A program made the translations under genes and the position numbers. The notes under the pieces were generated by a model. It saw nothing but the letters and a program-made list of their open reading frames with translations. It was not told the origin of the DNA and did not search any database. Of a stretch of 64,000 bases of DNA, positions 44,537-53,193 are shown piece by piece (the stretch's first letter is position 1; each line of letters opens with the position of its first letter). Source of the stretch: Actinomycetota bacterium (GTDB taxonomy: Bacteria; Actinomycetota; Actinomycetes; Mycobacteriales; Micromonosporaceae); contig VAWN01000023.1 of assembly GCA_005885555.1 (NCBI GenBank), positions 1-64,000 on the forward strand, given 5' to 3'.

Positions 44537-45781
44537 GTGACACCTCGCCTGTCTGCCGTGGTCGTGCTGGCCGTCTTGGTCGTCGCGGCCGGGCTGGTGG
44601 CGCTGACCCGTGCCCCGCGGCGTCGGCCGCCCGCACCGCGCGCCGACCAGCGGGCCGCGCTGGCGTCGCTGCCGGCCGACGCGGTGGCCCGCGGGCGGGC
44701 GTTCCACCGGGCGCTGCGGCCGCCGGGGTACGCCGCCCGGGTACTGTCCCTGGTCGTCGTGCTGCTGCTCGGGTTGACCCCGCTCGCCGCGCGGATCGTC
44801 GCGCTGGTCGGTGGGCACTGGGCGGTCCGGGCGGTACTCGGCGGGCTGATCGTGGTCTTCCTCGCCGGCCTCGTGACGCTCCCGCTGGCCGGGTGGCGCG
44901 AGGTCGTCATGCGCCGGTACGGGCTGTCCACCCGGAGTTGGCGGGGCTGGCTGGTCGACGTGCTCAAGGGGTACGCCGTCGGGGCGGTCCTCGGTGCGGT
45001 CGCGCTGCTCGGGTTCTACGCGGTCGCGCGGTACACGGGGCAGTGGTGGTGGGTCTGGGCGGCGCTCGGTGCGGCCGCGCTGACGGTGCTGCTGTCGTTC
45101 GTGTTTCCGGTACTCGTCGAGCCGGTCTTCAACAAGTTCACCCCGATGGCGGACGGGCCGCTGCGCAGCGCGCTGCTCGACCTGGCCGCGCGGGACCGGG
45201 TACCGGTCCGGGACGTCCTGGTCGCCGACGCGTCCCGGCGCACCCGGGCGGTCAACGCCTACGTCTCCGGCCTCGGCCCGACCCGGCGGATCGTCGTCTA
45301 CGACACGCTGCTCGACCGGGCCGGCGCCGCCGAGGTGGTGAGCGTGGTGGCGCACGAACTTGGCCATGCGCGCGACCGCGACGTCGTCACGGGTACCGTC
45401 CTCGGTGCCCTGGGCGCGGCCGGCGCGGTCATCGCGGTGTACCTCGTGGGTGCCTGGACTGCACTGCTCGGCCTCTCCGGCGCCGACAGCGTCCGCGAAC
45501 CCCGGTCGATCGGCCTGCTCATGGCCCTGGCCGCGATCGCCGGCCTGATCGCCGAGCCGGCCCAGAACGCGTTGTCCCGGCGGATCGAGGCGCGCGCCGA
45601 CGCCCACGCGCTGGCGCTGACCGACGACCCGGCGACGTTCGAGGCGATGGAGGCCCGGCTGGCCACCGTCAACCTGGCCGATCCGGATCCGCCCCGGTGG
45701 GAGCACCTGCTGTTCGCCAGCCATCCGGCGACCGTGGAACGGATGGCGGCCGCCCGCGCGTACGCCCGGGGGCAACGGTGA
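44537..45781 (+). CDS. M48 family (STE24-like) membrane zinc peptidase
   Basis: A 414-residue membrane protein with about seven hydrophobic helices. Zinc site: VSVVAHELGHARDRD (HExxH) near residue 275, and the third ligand region RIEARADAHALALT. The conserved ste24 features LVEPVFNKFTPMADGPLR, SRRTRAVNAYVSGLGPTRRIVVYDTLL and FASHPATVERM are visible. It probably processes or degrades membrane proteins; in yeast the family cleaves CaaX proteins. GTG at 44537. The stop TGA overlaps the GTG of the glycosyltransferase gene (GTGA, 45778-45781). Confidence 0.93.
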   Translation: MTPRLSAVVVLAVLVVAAGLVALTRAPRRRPPAPRADQRAALASLPADAVARGRAFHRALRPPGYAARVLSLVVVLLLGLTPLAARIVALVGGHWAVRAVLGGLIVVFLAGLVTLPLAGWREVVMRRYGLSTRSWRGWLVDVLKGYAVGAVLGAVALLGFYAVARYTGQWWWVWAALGAAALTVLLSFVFPVLVEPVFNKFTPMADGPLRSALLDLAARDRVPVRDVLVADASRRTRAVNAYVSGLGPTRRIVVYDTLLDRAGAAEVVSVVAHELGHARDRDVVTGTVLGALGAAGAVIAVYLVGAWTALLGLSGADSVREPRSIGLLMALAAIAGLIAEPAQNALSRRIEARADAHALALTDDPATFEAMEARLATVNLADPDPPRWEHLLFASHPATVERMAAARAYARGQR

Positions 45782-46890
45782 ACAAGACCCTGCTGGTGAC
45801 CAACGATTTTCCGCCTCGGCCGGGCGGTATCCAGCAGTTCGTTCACAACCTGGCGATCCGGCAGCCGGCCGGTTCGCTGGTCGTGTACGCCTCGACCTGG
45901 AAGGGTGCCGCGAAGTTCGACGCCGACCAGCCGTTCGAGGTGGTACGGGAGAACACCGGCATGCTGCTGCCGACCCCGGCCGTGGCGCGCCGGGCGGCGC
46001 AGCTGGCCCGCTCGCACAGCTGCGACACTGTCTGGTTCGGTGCGGCGGCGCCGCTCGGGCTGCTCGCCGCCGGGCTGCGCCGCCGGGCCGGGATCGGTCG
46101 GGCGGTCGCCCAGACACACGGGCACGAGGCGGGCTGGGCCGCCCTCCCGGGGGCGCGCAGCCTGCTGCGGCGCATCGGTGACGGGGTGGACGTGGTGACC
46201 TACCTGGGGGAGTACTTCCGGGTACGCCTCGACCGGGTACTGCACGGGCGCACCGAGCTGCGCCGGTTGGCACCCGGCGTGGACACCGACGCGTACCACC
46301 CCGGTGTCGACGGGAGCACGGTACGGCGGCGGTACGGGCTGTCCGACCGGCCGGTGATCGTCTGCGTGTCCCGGCTGGTACCCCGCAAGGGGCAGGACGC
46401 GCTCATCCGGGCGCTGCCCGCGGTGCGCCGACGGGTACCCGACGCCGCCCTGCTGCTCGTCAGCGGCGGCCCGTACCGCGACCGCCTGCGCCGCCTCGCC
46501 GGTGACCAGCCCGTGTACTTCACCGGCCCGGTACCGTGGTCCGAACTGCCCGAGTACTACGCCGCCGGTGACGTGTTCGCGATGCCGTGCCGTACCCGCC
46601 GGGCCGGGCTCGACGTGGAGGGCCTGGGCATCGTGTTCCTGGAGGCGTCGGCGACCGGCCTGCCGGTCGTCGCCGGTGACTCGGGCGGCTCGCCGGACGC
46701 GGTACGCGACGGGCAGACCGGTTACCTCGTCGACGGGCGGGACATCGAAGCGCTCGCCGACCGGCTGGCGACCCTGCTGACCGACCGCGACCTGGCCCGG
46801 CGGATGGGTACCGCCGGCCGGGCCTGGGTCGAGGCGGAGTGGCGGTGGGACACCCAGGCCGACCGGATGGCCGCGCTGCTGGCCGGCTGA
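45778..46890 (+). CDS. pimB: PimB'-type GDP-mannose-dependent mannosyltransferase
   Basis: A 370-residue GT-B glycosyltransferase of family GT4. N-terminal loop TLLVTNDFPPRPGGIQQFVHN, then WFGAAAPLGLLA, QTHGHEAGWAALPGARSLLRRIGD, and C-terminal VSRLVPRKGQDALIRALP, RAGLDVEGLGIVFLEASATGLPVVAGDSGG (E-x7-E motif) are, from memory, very similar to M. tuberculosis PimB' (Rv2188c), which adds the second mannose to phosphatidylinositol monomannoside. Function in PIM/lipoglycan synthesis is inferred. The enzyme is cytoplasmic-peripheral. It overlaps the M48 gene by 4 bp. A repeat-rich gene-free region follows. Confidence 0.9.
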   Translation: MNKTLLVTNDFPPRPGGIQQFVHNLAIRQPAGSLVVYASTWKGAAKFDADQPFEVVRENTGMLLPTPAVARRAAQLARSHSCDTVWFGAAAPLGLLAAGLRRRAGIGRAVAQTHGHEAGWAALPGARSLLRRIGDGVDVVTYLGEYFRVRLDRVLHGRTELRRLAPGVDTDAYHPGVDGSTVRRRYGLSDRPVIVCVSRLVPRKGQDALIRALPAVRRRVPDAALLLVSGGPYRDRLRRLAGDQPVYFTGPVPWSELPEYYAAGDVFAMPCRTRRAGLDVEGLGIVFLEASATGLPVVAGDSGGSPDAVRDGQTGYLVDGRDIEALADRLATLLTDRDLARRMGTAGRAWVEAEWRWDTQADRMAALLAG

Positions 46891-47031
46891 GCCTGCCGCG
46901 CCGCCGGGCCGCGCCGCCGGGCCGCGCCGCGCGAAGCCGCGCCGGCTGCGCCGCCGGGCGGCGCCGACCGCCGCGCCTCGCGAAGCCGGGCCGCGCCGAC
47001 CGCGCCCGGCCGCCCGCCGGGCGAAGTCGGA

Positions 47032-47051
47032 ATCCTGGACGTTCGTACCCC
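47032..47051. repeat. degenerate half-copy of the long inverted repeat
   Basis: ATCCTGGACGTTCGTACCCC matches the left arm of the family with a few changes. The right arm is not recognisable. It sits 220 bp before the good copy at 47269. Confidence 0.55.
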
Positions 47052-47268
47052 GTCGAGTTTCGGAGTTTTGGATCGGCAGCTTCCCAGGTGGCCGGGGGAA
47101 GCGTGTATATCTTGCGGGTTGCCTGGTCGGGGCGATGCCGCGAAAACCCGCCGGCCGCTGGCCGGCATCGGGCGTCGGAGCGCGTCGTGGAGAGAGCGCG
47201 ACGAGGAGGCAGCCGCCCGGTTCAGGTGGTTTGTGGGTTTCGCCGGGTGCTGGTTACGCCTGGTCTCC

Positions 47269-47320
47269 GAGATCTTGGACGTTTGCACCCCCCGCAGGGG
47301 GCACAAACGTCCAAGATCTC
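47269..47320. repeat. intergenic long inverted repeat, copy B
   Basis: A perfect 17-bp inverted repeat GAGATCTTGGACGTTTG (47269-47285) and CAAACGTCCAAGATCTC (47304-47320). The inner CCCCC/GGGGG extends it. Same family as 29608; compensatory change C-T in both arms (GTTTG/CAAAC versus GCTTG/CAAGC) keeps the pairing. Confidence 0.92.
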
Positions 47321-47452
47321 AGCACGGGAGCCCTGCCACACCCGCCACCACAGCGCAAACCGGCCAAACCGGGCCGCCCGCTCACCCCTCGCCGCCGGGA
47401 ACGGGACCCACCCGCCAGCCGCAGAGAATCCGAAAGTCGAATACCCCGGCAA

Positions 47453-47475
47453 GGGGGACCGGCGTCCAAGATCTC
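47453..47475. repeat. right-arm remnant of the long inverted repeat
   Basis: The right-arm core CGTCCAAGATCTC is preceded by a GGGGG run, as in the full copies, but the left arm is lost. It lies 64 bp upstream of the thioredoxin gene. Confidence 0.55.
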
Positions 47476-47547
47476 CGAAGATGTGGCATGCGCACGCCAG
47501 GTGGGAATCGATGGTCACCTACTCCCGAGCGTGGCATCGTGAGACGT

Positions 47548-47979
47548 ATGGCGGCTGGCCTGATCACCGTGCTCGGCGTACTCGCCGTGGCGACCGTGGC
47601 CGGGCTGTGGTGGCGGCGCCGCGACGGGCGGGTCCGCCCGGTCGCCCGGCCGCACCCGCCCGTCGATCTCGCCGACCTCGGGGTGGTCGCCGGTACCCCC
47701 GCCACGCTGCTGCAGTTCTCCTCGGCGTTCTGCGCGCCGTGCCGGGCGACCCGGCTGGTCTGCGCCTCGGTGGCGGAGCGGTTCGCCGGGGTACGGCATG
47801 TGGAGGTGGACGCGGAGGCACACCTCGACGCGGTACGGCGGCTGCACATCTGGCGCACCCCGACCGTGCTCGTCGTCGACGGGGCGGGCACGATCGTGCA
47901 CCGCGCCACCGGTACCCTCAGCGCAGCGCAGGTCACCGCGGCGGTCGCGCCGCTGCTCGCGGCCGGTGCCGCGCGATGA
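47548..47979 (+). CDS. membrane-anchored thioredoxin-like protein
   Basis: A 143-residue protein with an N-terminal membrane anchor (LITVLGVLAVATVAGLWW) and a thioredoxin fold with the active site FCAPCRATRL (CxxC) near residue 60. The cis-Pro is in WRTPTVLVVDGAG. It probably acts outside the membrane or at its face as a thiol-disulfide partner. ATG at 47548 was chosen; GTG at 47539 is in frame. The DUF4395 gene follows at 70 bp, a pairing I recall as common in actinobacteria, suggesting a shared thiol or sulfur role. Confidence 0.88.
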   Translation: MAAGLITVLGVLAVATVAGLWWRRRDGRVRPVARPHPPVDLADLGVVAGTPATLLQFSSAFCAPCRATRLVCASVAERFAGVRHVEVDAEAHLDAVRRLHIWRTPTVLVVDGAGTIVHRATGTLSAAQVTAAVAPLLAAGAAR

Positions 47980-48049
47980 TCCGGCCGCCTCGCCGTGTCG
48001 CGGCCCGGAGCGTCCCCGTCGGCCCGCGCGTATCACCGGAGGTTCGGTC

Positions 48050-48490
48050 ATGCTGCTCGACCCGCGCGGCCCCCGCTTCGCTGCCGCGATCACCAGCGTG
48101 GTGCTGGTACTGATCATGATCTTCTCGGCCGGCTGGCTCGCCCTCGCGCAGGCGGCCGTGTTCGCGGTCGCCGCGGTGGCTCCCCGGTACTCGCCGTACG
48201 GGCTGGTGTACCGGACGGTCCTCGCGCCCCGGCTGCCCCGCCCGACCGAGCTGGAACCGGCCGCGCCGTTCCGGTTCGCGCAGAGCGTCGGGCTGGTGTT
48301 CATGCTGGTCGCGGCGGTCGGGTACCTGATGGGGGCACCGCTGCTCGGCCTGGTGTTCACCGCGTTCGCCCTGCTGGCGGCGTTCCTCAACGCGGCATTC
48401 GGGCTATGCCTGGGCTGCGAGGTGTACCTCGCGTGGCGGCGGCTGAGCCGCCGCCCCCTGGCGTCGCGGGTGCCGGCGCCCGAGAATTAG
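48050..48490 (+). CDS. DUF4395 membrane protein
   Basis: A 146-residue protein with about four hydrophobic helices and the DUF4395 signature: LDPRGPRFAAAITSVVL at the start, PRYSPYGLVYRTVLAPRLPRP in the central loop, and the C-terminal FLNAAFGLCLGCEVYLAWRR with two conserved Cys. ATG at 48050 with a GGAGG ribosome site. Follows the thioredoxin gene on the same strand; the conserved Cys pair may be the thioredoxin's partner (inference). The stop overlaps the convergent response regulator by 4 bp. Confidence 0.92.
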   Translation: MLLDPRGPRFAAAITSVVLVLIMIFSAGWLALAQAAVFAVAAVAPRYSPYGLVYRTVLAPRLPRPTELEPAAPFRFAQSVGLVFMLVAAVGYLMGAPLLGLVFTAFALLAAFLNAAFGLCLGCEVYLAWRRLSRRPLASRVPAPEN

Positions 48491-49155
48491 AACTTCGGCG
48501 CGTCCGGGGCTTCGAGCAGGCCGAGCCGCAGCGCGGTCATCAGCGCCTGCGCGCGGTTGGCGGCGCCGAGCTTCTCGTACAGCTTCGAGATGTGCGTCTT
48601 GGCCGTCGACTCGCTGACGAACAGCTGCTTGGCGATGCCGGCGACGCTCATCCCGTCGGCGAGCAGCCGCAGCACCTGGCCCTCGCGCGGCGACAGCTGC
48701 GGGCCGGTCGGGGCGAGCCGGCGCTTCATCGCCTCGGCGAGGTCGGCGGCGGTGAACGCGCTGGGCGCGCTGGCCGCGTGCCGGGCGGCGGCGACGACCT
48801 CGTCGGCGGGGGCGGTCTTGGGTACGAACGCGCTGGCGCCGGCTTCGAGCGCACCGAACAGTTGATCATCACCGGCGTACATGGTGAGCACCACGATGCC
48901 CATGGTGTTGCTGGTTTTGCGGAGCGCCCGGGTGGCCTCCAGGCCGCTGCCGTCGGGGAGGCGTAGATCCATGATCACGACATCGGGTTGGAGGGCGCCG
49001 GCCTGGCGGACGGCTTCGGCCGCGGTGGCGGCCTCGCCGACCACCTCGAACTGCCGGTCGCGCTCGAACGCGTGCCGCAGGCCCTTGCGGATGAGGTCGT
49101 GGTCATCGACGAGCAGCACCTTGGTGCGGGTCGTCGGCGTGGCGCTAGTGGACAT
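48487..49155 (-). CDS. NarL/LuxR-type response regulator
   Basis: A 222-residue response regulator. Receiver: VLLVDDHDLIRKGLRHAFE (acidic pair), phosphoacceptor VVIMDLRLPDGSGL, Thr in VLTMYAGDD and Lys in AFVPKTAPADE. The C-terminal LuxR helix-turn-helix has LSPREGQVLRLLADGMSVAGIAKQLFVSESTAKTHISKLYEKLG. ATG at 49155 overlaps the end of the kinase gene by 11 bp, so kinase and regulator form one unit. It is convergent with DUF4395. Target genes unknown. Confidence 0.95.
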   Translation of the reverse strand: MSTSATPTTRTKVLLVDDHDLIRKGLRHAFERDRQFEVVGEAATAAEAVRQAGALQPDVVIMDLRLPDGSGLEATRALRKTSNTMGIVVLTMYAGDDQLFGALEAGASAFVPKTAPADEVVAAARHAASAPSAFTAADLAEAMKRRLAPTGPQLSPREGQVLRLLADGMSVAGIAKQLFVSESTAKTHISKLYEKLGAANRAQALMTALRLGLLEAPDAPKF

Positions 49156-50869
49156 ACCCGGTGTTCTTCCCTTCTGGTGCTGACAAAGTACCCCGTCGCG
49201 GCGAGGTGCCCAAGAGCACCGCCACACGCGTACCGTTCGGGTTACGCGGCGTAATCTCAAGGCGGCCACGGATACGTTCCGCCCTTTCCGCCATGATTGC
49301 AAGACCATAGCGTCCATCAGGTCGCTGGTCCGTGATGCCCTGACCGTCATCGCACACTTCGATCTGGGCGAATGGGGGGTCCACCGCACAGGTGACCCAC
49401 AGGTTCGCCGCGCCCGCGTGCTTGCGCGCGTTGGTGATCGCCTCCTGGGCGATCCGCAGCAGCTCCGCCTCGACGGCGCTGGGCAGCCGGGCGGTGGACT
49501 CGTCCAGCGACATGTGTACCCGCAGCCCCGCGGAAGCGCCGACGGTACGCGCGTACTCGGCGATGGCCGCGGTCAGCCCGCCGTGCCGGTCGACCTCGCT
49601 GCGCAGCTCGAACAGCGACAGCCGCAGCTCGGTGATCACCCGGGTCACCTCGTTGCGCAGCAGGCGCAGTTCGCCCGCCGCGTCGGTCGCCTCGTCGGGC
49701 AGGACGGCCAGCGCGTTGTCGATGCCGTACCCGACCATGACCAGTTCCTGCGCCACCCCGTCGTGGATCTCCCGGGCCAGCCGCTGCCGCTCCTCGTTGG
49801 TCGCCAGCGACCGGACCTCGTCGAACAGCAGCGCCGCCTCCAGGCGCAGTGCGGCCGGGGCGGCGAGCGCGGCGATCTTGGCGGCCACCGCGGGCGGGTA
49901 CGCGCCGAAGGTGTCCGCCTCGACAGCGAGCAGGCCGACCGTGCGTAGCCCGGCGACCAGCGGTACGACCAGGGCGCACACCTCGCCGCCCGGGTGCGAG
50001 CGGGCCTGCGAGCGGTTCACCGCCTGCGGCTGCTGCGTGGTCCACGCCTCGGAGATCGCCGAGTCGGAGTCCAGCGCGGTCTCCCAGTCGATGTGGTCCA
50101 CGCCCATCTGGGCGATGACGACGAGGCGGGATCCGCCGCCGGCGGACAGCACCGCGCCCCGGTCGACGCGGGCGACGGTGCGGACCTCCTCGATCAGGTG
50201 CTCGCCGAGGCCGCCGGGGTCCAGCGTGGCACCCGGCAACTGCCGGGCCACGCTGCGCAGCTGGGTCAGCAGCCGGGTCGCCTCGGCGTAGGGCTGCGGG
50301 CGGTCGCGGCGGTCCTGGATGGTCCGCTGCAACGCGTCGGTCACCGCCGCCGCGAGCGCGCCGAACAGCAGCCACTCGAAGGTGACCACGAGGTATGCGC
50401 TGCGGTCGGGCAGCCGGATGTCGAAAACCGCGAGGCCGACCAGCAGCGCGGTGGCGAAGCCGAGCAGGATGCCGGTCTCCAGGCGCCGCCGGTACAGCGC
50501 CGCGGCGACGACCGGGATCAGCAGATACGGCAGTACCGCGCCGGCCGCGCCGCCGCCCCGGAACAGCTCGTTGCCCGGGGCCGCCTGCATCACGACCACG
50601 TCGGCCGCGAGCGCGATGAGGATCACCTCGGCGAACCGGGTCAGCGGCCCGACGACCCGGTGCTGGGGCGCCAGCACCGCCGGTACCGCCGCGATCGCCA
50701 GCAGCACCGCCCAGATCACGCGCGACGGCTGCTGGGTGGCGTACACGCTGAGCGTGCCGACCAGTACCAGCAGGATCAGCCGGGCGATGATGACGGCCGG
50801 GTGCGGGCCGGGCCACTCCCGCGTGCCCGCGACCGCACGCCGGTCAACCGTAAATGGCCGCGATCTCAT
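49145..50869 (-). CDS. sensor histidine kinase, NarL-system type with GAF domain
   Basis: A 574-residue kinase. The N-terminus has four to six hydrophobic helices (to about residue 175). A GAF-like sensor region follows (about 220-350). The dimerisation/phosphoacceptor motif is LAREIHDGVAQELVMVGYGIDNA (HisKA_3 type), followed by the ATPase domain with EAELLRIAQEAITNARKHAGA, VCDDGQGI and RYGLAIMAERAERIRGRLEI. It pairs with the NarL-type regulator whose gene overlaps its end. The end of the upstream fadD-type gene overlaps its start by 26 bp. Signal unknown. Confidence 0.94.
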   Translation of the reverse strand: MRSRPFTVDRRAVAGTREWPGPHPAVIIARLILLVLVGTLSVYATQQPSRVIWAVLLAIAAVPAVLAPQHRVVGPLTRFAEVILIALAADVVVMQAAPGNELFRGGGAAGAVLPYLLIPVVAAALYRRRLETGILLGFATALLVGLAVFDIRLPDRSAYLVVTFEWLLFGALAAAVTDALQRTIQDRRDRPQPYAEATRLLTQLRSVARQLPGATLDPGGLGEHLIEEVRTVARVDRGAVLSAGGGSRLVVIAQMGVDHIDWETALDSDSAISEAWTTQQPQAVNRSQARSHPGGEVCALVVPLVAGLRTVGLLAVEADTFGAYPPAVAAKIAALAAPAALRLEAALLFDEVRSLATNEERQRLAREIHDGVAQELVMVGYGIDNALAVLPDEATDAAGELRLLRNEVTRVITELRLSLFELRSEVDRHGGLTAAIAEYARTVGASAGLRVHMSLDESTARLPSAVEAELLRIAQEAITNARKHAGAANLWVTCAVDPPFAQIEVCDDGQGITDQRPDGRYGLAIMAERAERIRGRLEITPRNPNGTRVAVLLGTSPRRGTLSAPEGKNTGYVH

Positions 50870-52661
50870 CGGCGTACCGCTTGAGTACCACGTTTCGCTT
50901 GACCTTCAGGGAGGGAGTGATCTCACCGGTCTCCTCGGACCAGTCGGTGGGCAGGATCCGGAAGACCTTGATGGCCTCGGCGTGCGACACCGCGAGGTTG
51001 GCGTCGTCGACCGCCTGCTGGATCTCGTTGCGCAGGTCCTCGTCCGCGCGCAGGTCAGCCACGGTGGCGTCGGCCGGCTTGCCGTTGGTGGACAGCCACT
51101 TCGGCCACGCCTCCTCGTCGATGGTCACCAGCGCGGCGATGAACGGCTTCCCGTCGCCGACGACGACGGTCTGGCTGACCAGCGGGTGGCCGCGCAGCCG
51201 GTCCTCCAGTACGGCGGGTGCCACGTTCTTCCCGCCGGCCGTCACGATGATCTCCTTCTTCCGGCCGGTGATCCGCAGGTACCCGTCGTCATCCAGTTCG
51301 CCGAGGTCGCCGGTGTGGAACCAGCCGTCGGCGTCGAGTACCTCGGCGGTGGCCTCCTGGTTGTTCCAGTACCCCTGGAAGACCAGGTCGCCCTTGACGA
51401 GGATCTCGCCGTCGTCGGTGATCCGCACGGTGACCCCCGGCTGCGGGCGGCCGACGGTACCGACGCGAAGCGCGCTGGGCACGTTGCCCGTCACGGCCGG
51501 GGCGGTCTCGGTCAGCCCGTACCCCTCCAGGATGGTCAGCCCGATCCCGCGGTAGAAGTGCGCGAGCCGCTTGCCGAGGGGCGCCCCGCCGGAGATCGCC
51601 CACCGGCACCGGCCGCCGAGCGCGCCGCGCAGCCTGCCGTACACCAGCCGGTCGAACAGCGCGTGTTCCAGGCGCAGCAGCAGGCCGACCCCGCCGGGCT
51701 TGTCCAGGGCCTCGCTGTAGGCCACCGCCACCCCCTCGGCCCGGTCGAAGATCGCGCCGCGGCCGTCGGCGTGCGCGCGCTGCCGCGCGCTGTTGTAGAC
51801 CTTCTCGAACACCCGGGGTACCGCGAGCACGAACGTCGGCTGGAACTCGGCCAGGTCGGCGACCAGATTCTTGACGTTGGGGGCGTGGCCCGTCCGGCAC
51901 CGGGCGACCACCGTGGCGTTCTGGATCAGCCGGGCGAACGAGTGCGCGAGCGGCAGGAAGAGCAGCGTGGTCGCCCCGGAGCTGAACAGTTCGGGGATCG
52001 CCGCGACCGAGTTGGCGGCGTTCGAGTACAGGTTGCGGTGGCTGAGCATGCAACCCTTGGGCCGGCCCGTGGTACCGGACGTGTAGATGATCGTCGCCAG
52101 ATCGTCGGCGCGGGCGTGCCGGCGGCGCTCCTCGACCCGCTCGTCGGGTACCTGCGCGCCGGACTGCCCGAGCCGGTCCAGGTCGCCGGACTCGATGCGC
52201 CAGACCTCGCGCAGCCCCGGTACCCGGTCGCGGACCTCGGCGACGGTGGCCGCGTGCCGGTCGGTCTCCACCACGACGGCGACCGCGCCGGAGTCGCTGA
52301 GGATCCACTCGACCTGTTCGGCGCTGGAGGTCTCGTAGATGGGTACCGTCACGCAGCCGGCCGCCCAGATCGCGAAGTCGACCAGGGTCCACTCGTAGCG
52401 GGTCTTGCTCATCAGCGCGACCCGGTCGCCGGGCTGCACGCCGGCCGCGATCAGCCCGCGGGCCAGCCCGACCACCTCGGCGTGGAACTGCGCGCACGTG
52501 ACGTCGCGCCAGCCGTCGGCGCCGCGCCGGGCGAACTGCACGGTGTCCGGGAAGCCGGTCGCGTTGTCCCAGACCAGGTCGGCCAGATTCGCCGTGTCGT
52601 CGACGTCGACCCTGGGCGGTACCGAGAACTCCTGCACGCCTGTCACCTGTCCTTCCGTCAT
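50844..52661 (-). CDS. fadD15: long-chain acyl-CoA ligase, FadD15-like
   Basis: A 605-residue ATP-dependent acyl-CoA synthetase. AMP-binding motif TIIYTSGTTGRPKGCMLSHRN, core EGYGLTETAPAVTGN, adenylate-binding WFHTGDLGELDDDGYLRITGRKKEIIVTAGGKNVAP (in parts), and the C-terminal Lys in SLKVKRNVVLKRY. The overall pattern, including SKTRYEWTLVDFAIWAAG at the start, matches long-chain ligases near the Rv2187 (fadD15) of M. tuberculosis by recollection. ATG at 52661. It is divergent from the SRPBCC gene. Confidence 0.92.
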   Translation of the reverse strand: MTEGQVTGVQEFSVPPRVDVDDTANLADLVWDNATGFPDTVQFARRGADGWRDVTCAQFHAEVVGLARGLIAAGVQPGDRVALMSKTRYEWTLVDFAIWAAGCVTVPIYETSSAEQVEWILSDSGAVAVVVETDRHAATVAEVRDRVPGLREVWRIESGDLDRLGQSGAQVPDERVEERRRHARADDLATIIYTSGTTGRPKGCMLSHRNLYSNAANSVAAIPELFSSGATTLLFLPLAHSFARLIQNATVVARCRTGHAPNVKNLVADLAEFQPTFVLAVPRVFEKVYNSARQRAHADGRGAIFDRAEGVAVAYSEALDKPGGVGLLLRLEHALFDRLVYGRLRGALGGRCRWAISGGAPLGKRLAHFYRGIGLTILEGYGLTETAPAVTGNVPSALRVGTVGRPQPGVTVRITDDGEILVKGDLVFQGYWNNQEATAEVLDADGWFHTGDLGELDDDGYLRITGRKKEIIVTAGGKNVAPAVLEDRLRGHPLVSQTVVVGDGKPFIAALVTIDEEAWPKWLSTNGKPADATVADLRADEDLRNEIQQAVDDANLAVSHAEAIKVFRILPTDWSEETGEITPSLKVKRNVVLKRYADEIAAIYG

Positions 52662-52749
52662 GGGCAACCTACCCGGCGTCTCCGCCCAGCGTCGGCCAAC
52701 GGGCCGGGTGTCGTCCAGCCCGGCGTATCTACGAGGTAGCCTGCCCAGC

Positions 52750-53190
52750 ATGGCGGAGACCTCCACGCAGTCCATCACGATCGCGGCGCCGCGCGCACGG
52801 ATCGCCGAGGTCATCTGTGACTTTCCTAAGTACCCCGAATGGGTTTCGGCCGCCAAGCGGGTCGAGGTGGTCGAGGAGTACGAGGACGGGTACGCCAGCC
52901 AGGTGCGGTTCGTCCTCGACGCGGGGATGCTCGCCGACGAGTACACGCTGGCGTACGAGTACGCGGAGGACCTGTCGCGCATCGAGTGGCACCTGGTCGC
53001 GCCGTCGCGGATCCAGAAGGCGCAGCAGGGCTCCTACGACATCGAGGAGCATGCGGACGGTACCTCGACGGTGACCTACACGCTGGCCGTCGAGCTGTCG
53101 ATCGGCATGCTCGGCATGTTCAAGCGCAAGGCCGAGAAGATGATCATGGATACCGCGCTCCGCGAGCTCAAGCGCCGGGTGGAGGGCTGA
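52750..53190 (+). CDS. SRPBCC (Bet v 1-like/START) protein, TB16.3 type
   Basis: A 146-residue helix-grip fold protein with a hydrophobic cavity, of the polyketide cyclase/dehydrase and lipid transport superfamily. Sequence: SITIAAPRARIAEVICDFPKYPEWVSAAKRVEVVEE, and the C-terminal IGMLGMFKRKAEKMIMDTALRELKRRVEG. From memory it resembles M. tuberculosis TB16.3 (Rv2185c), located in the same place beyond the FadD15 gene. Ligand unknown. ATG at 52750. The next gene follows 3 bp later, so they are co-transcribed. Confidence 0.92.
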   Translation: MAETSTQSITIAAPRARIAEVICDFPKYPEWVSAAKRVEVVEEYEDGYASQVRFVLDAGMLADEYTLAYEYAEDLSRIEWHLVAPSRIQKAQQGSYDIEEHADGTSTVTYTLAVELSIGMLGMFKRKAEKMIMDTALRELKRRVEG

Positions 53191-53193
53191 GCG

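Larger units (their letters stand above)
46891..47547. other. gene-free repeat-rich region
   Basis: 657 bp without a credible gene. The first part (46891-47025) is low-complexity G+C sequence built of CGCGCCG/CCGGGCG units. The rest carries one full and two degenerate copies of the long inverted repeat. The open frames crossing it merely translate the repeats. No RNA gene or promoter is obvious. Confidence 0.7.

Noticed and set aside
47032-47475. A CRISPR-like array
   Set aside because: Repeats are irregularly spaced, of different completeness and self-complementary along their full length, with no cas genes nearby.
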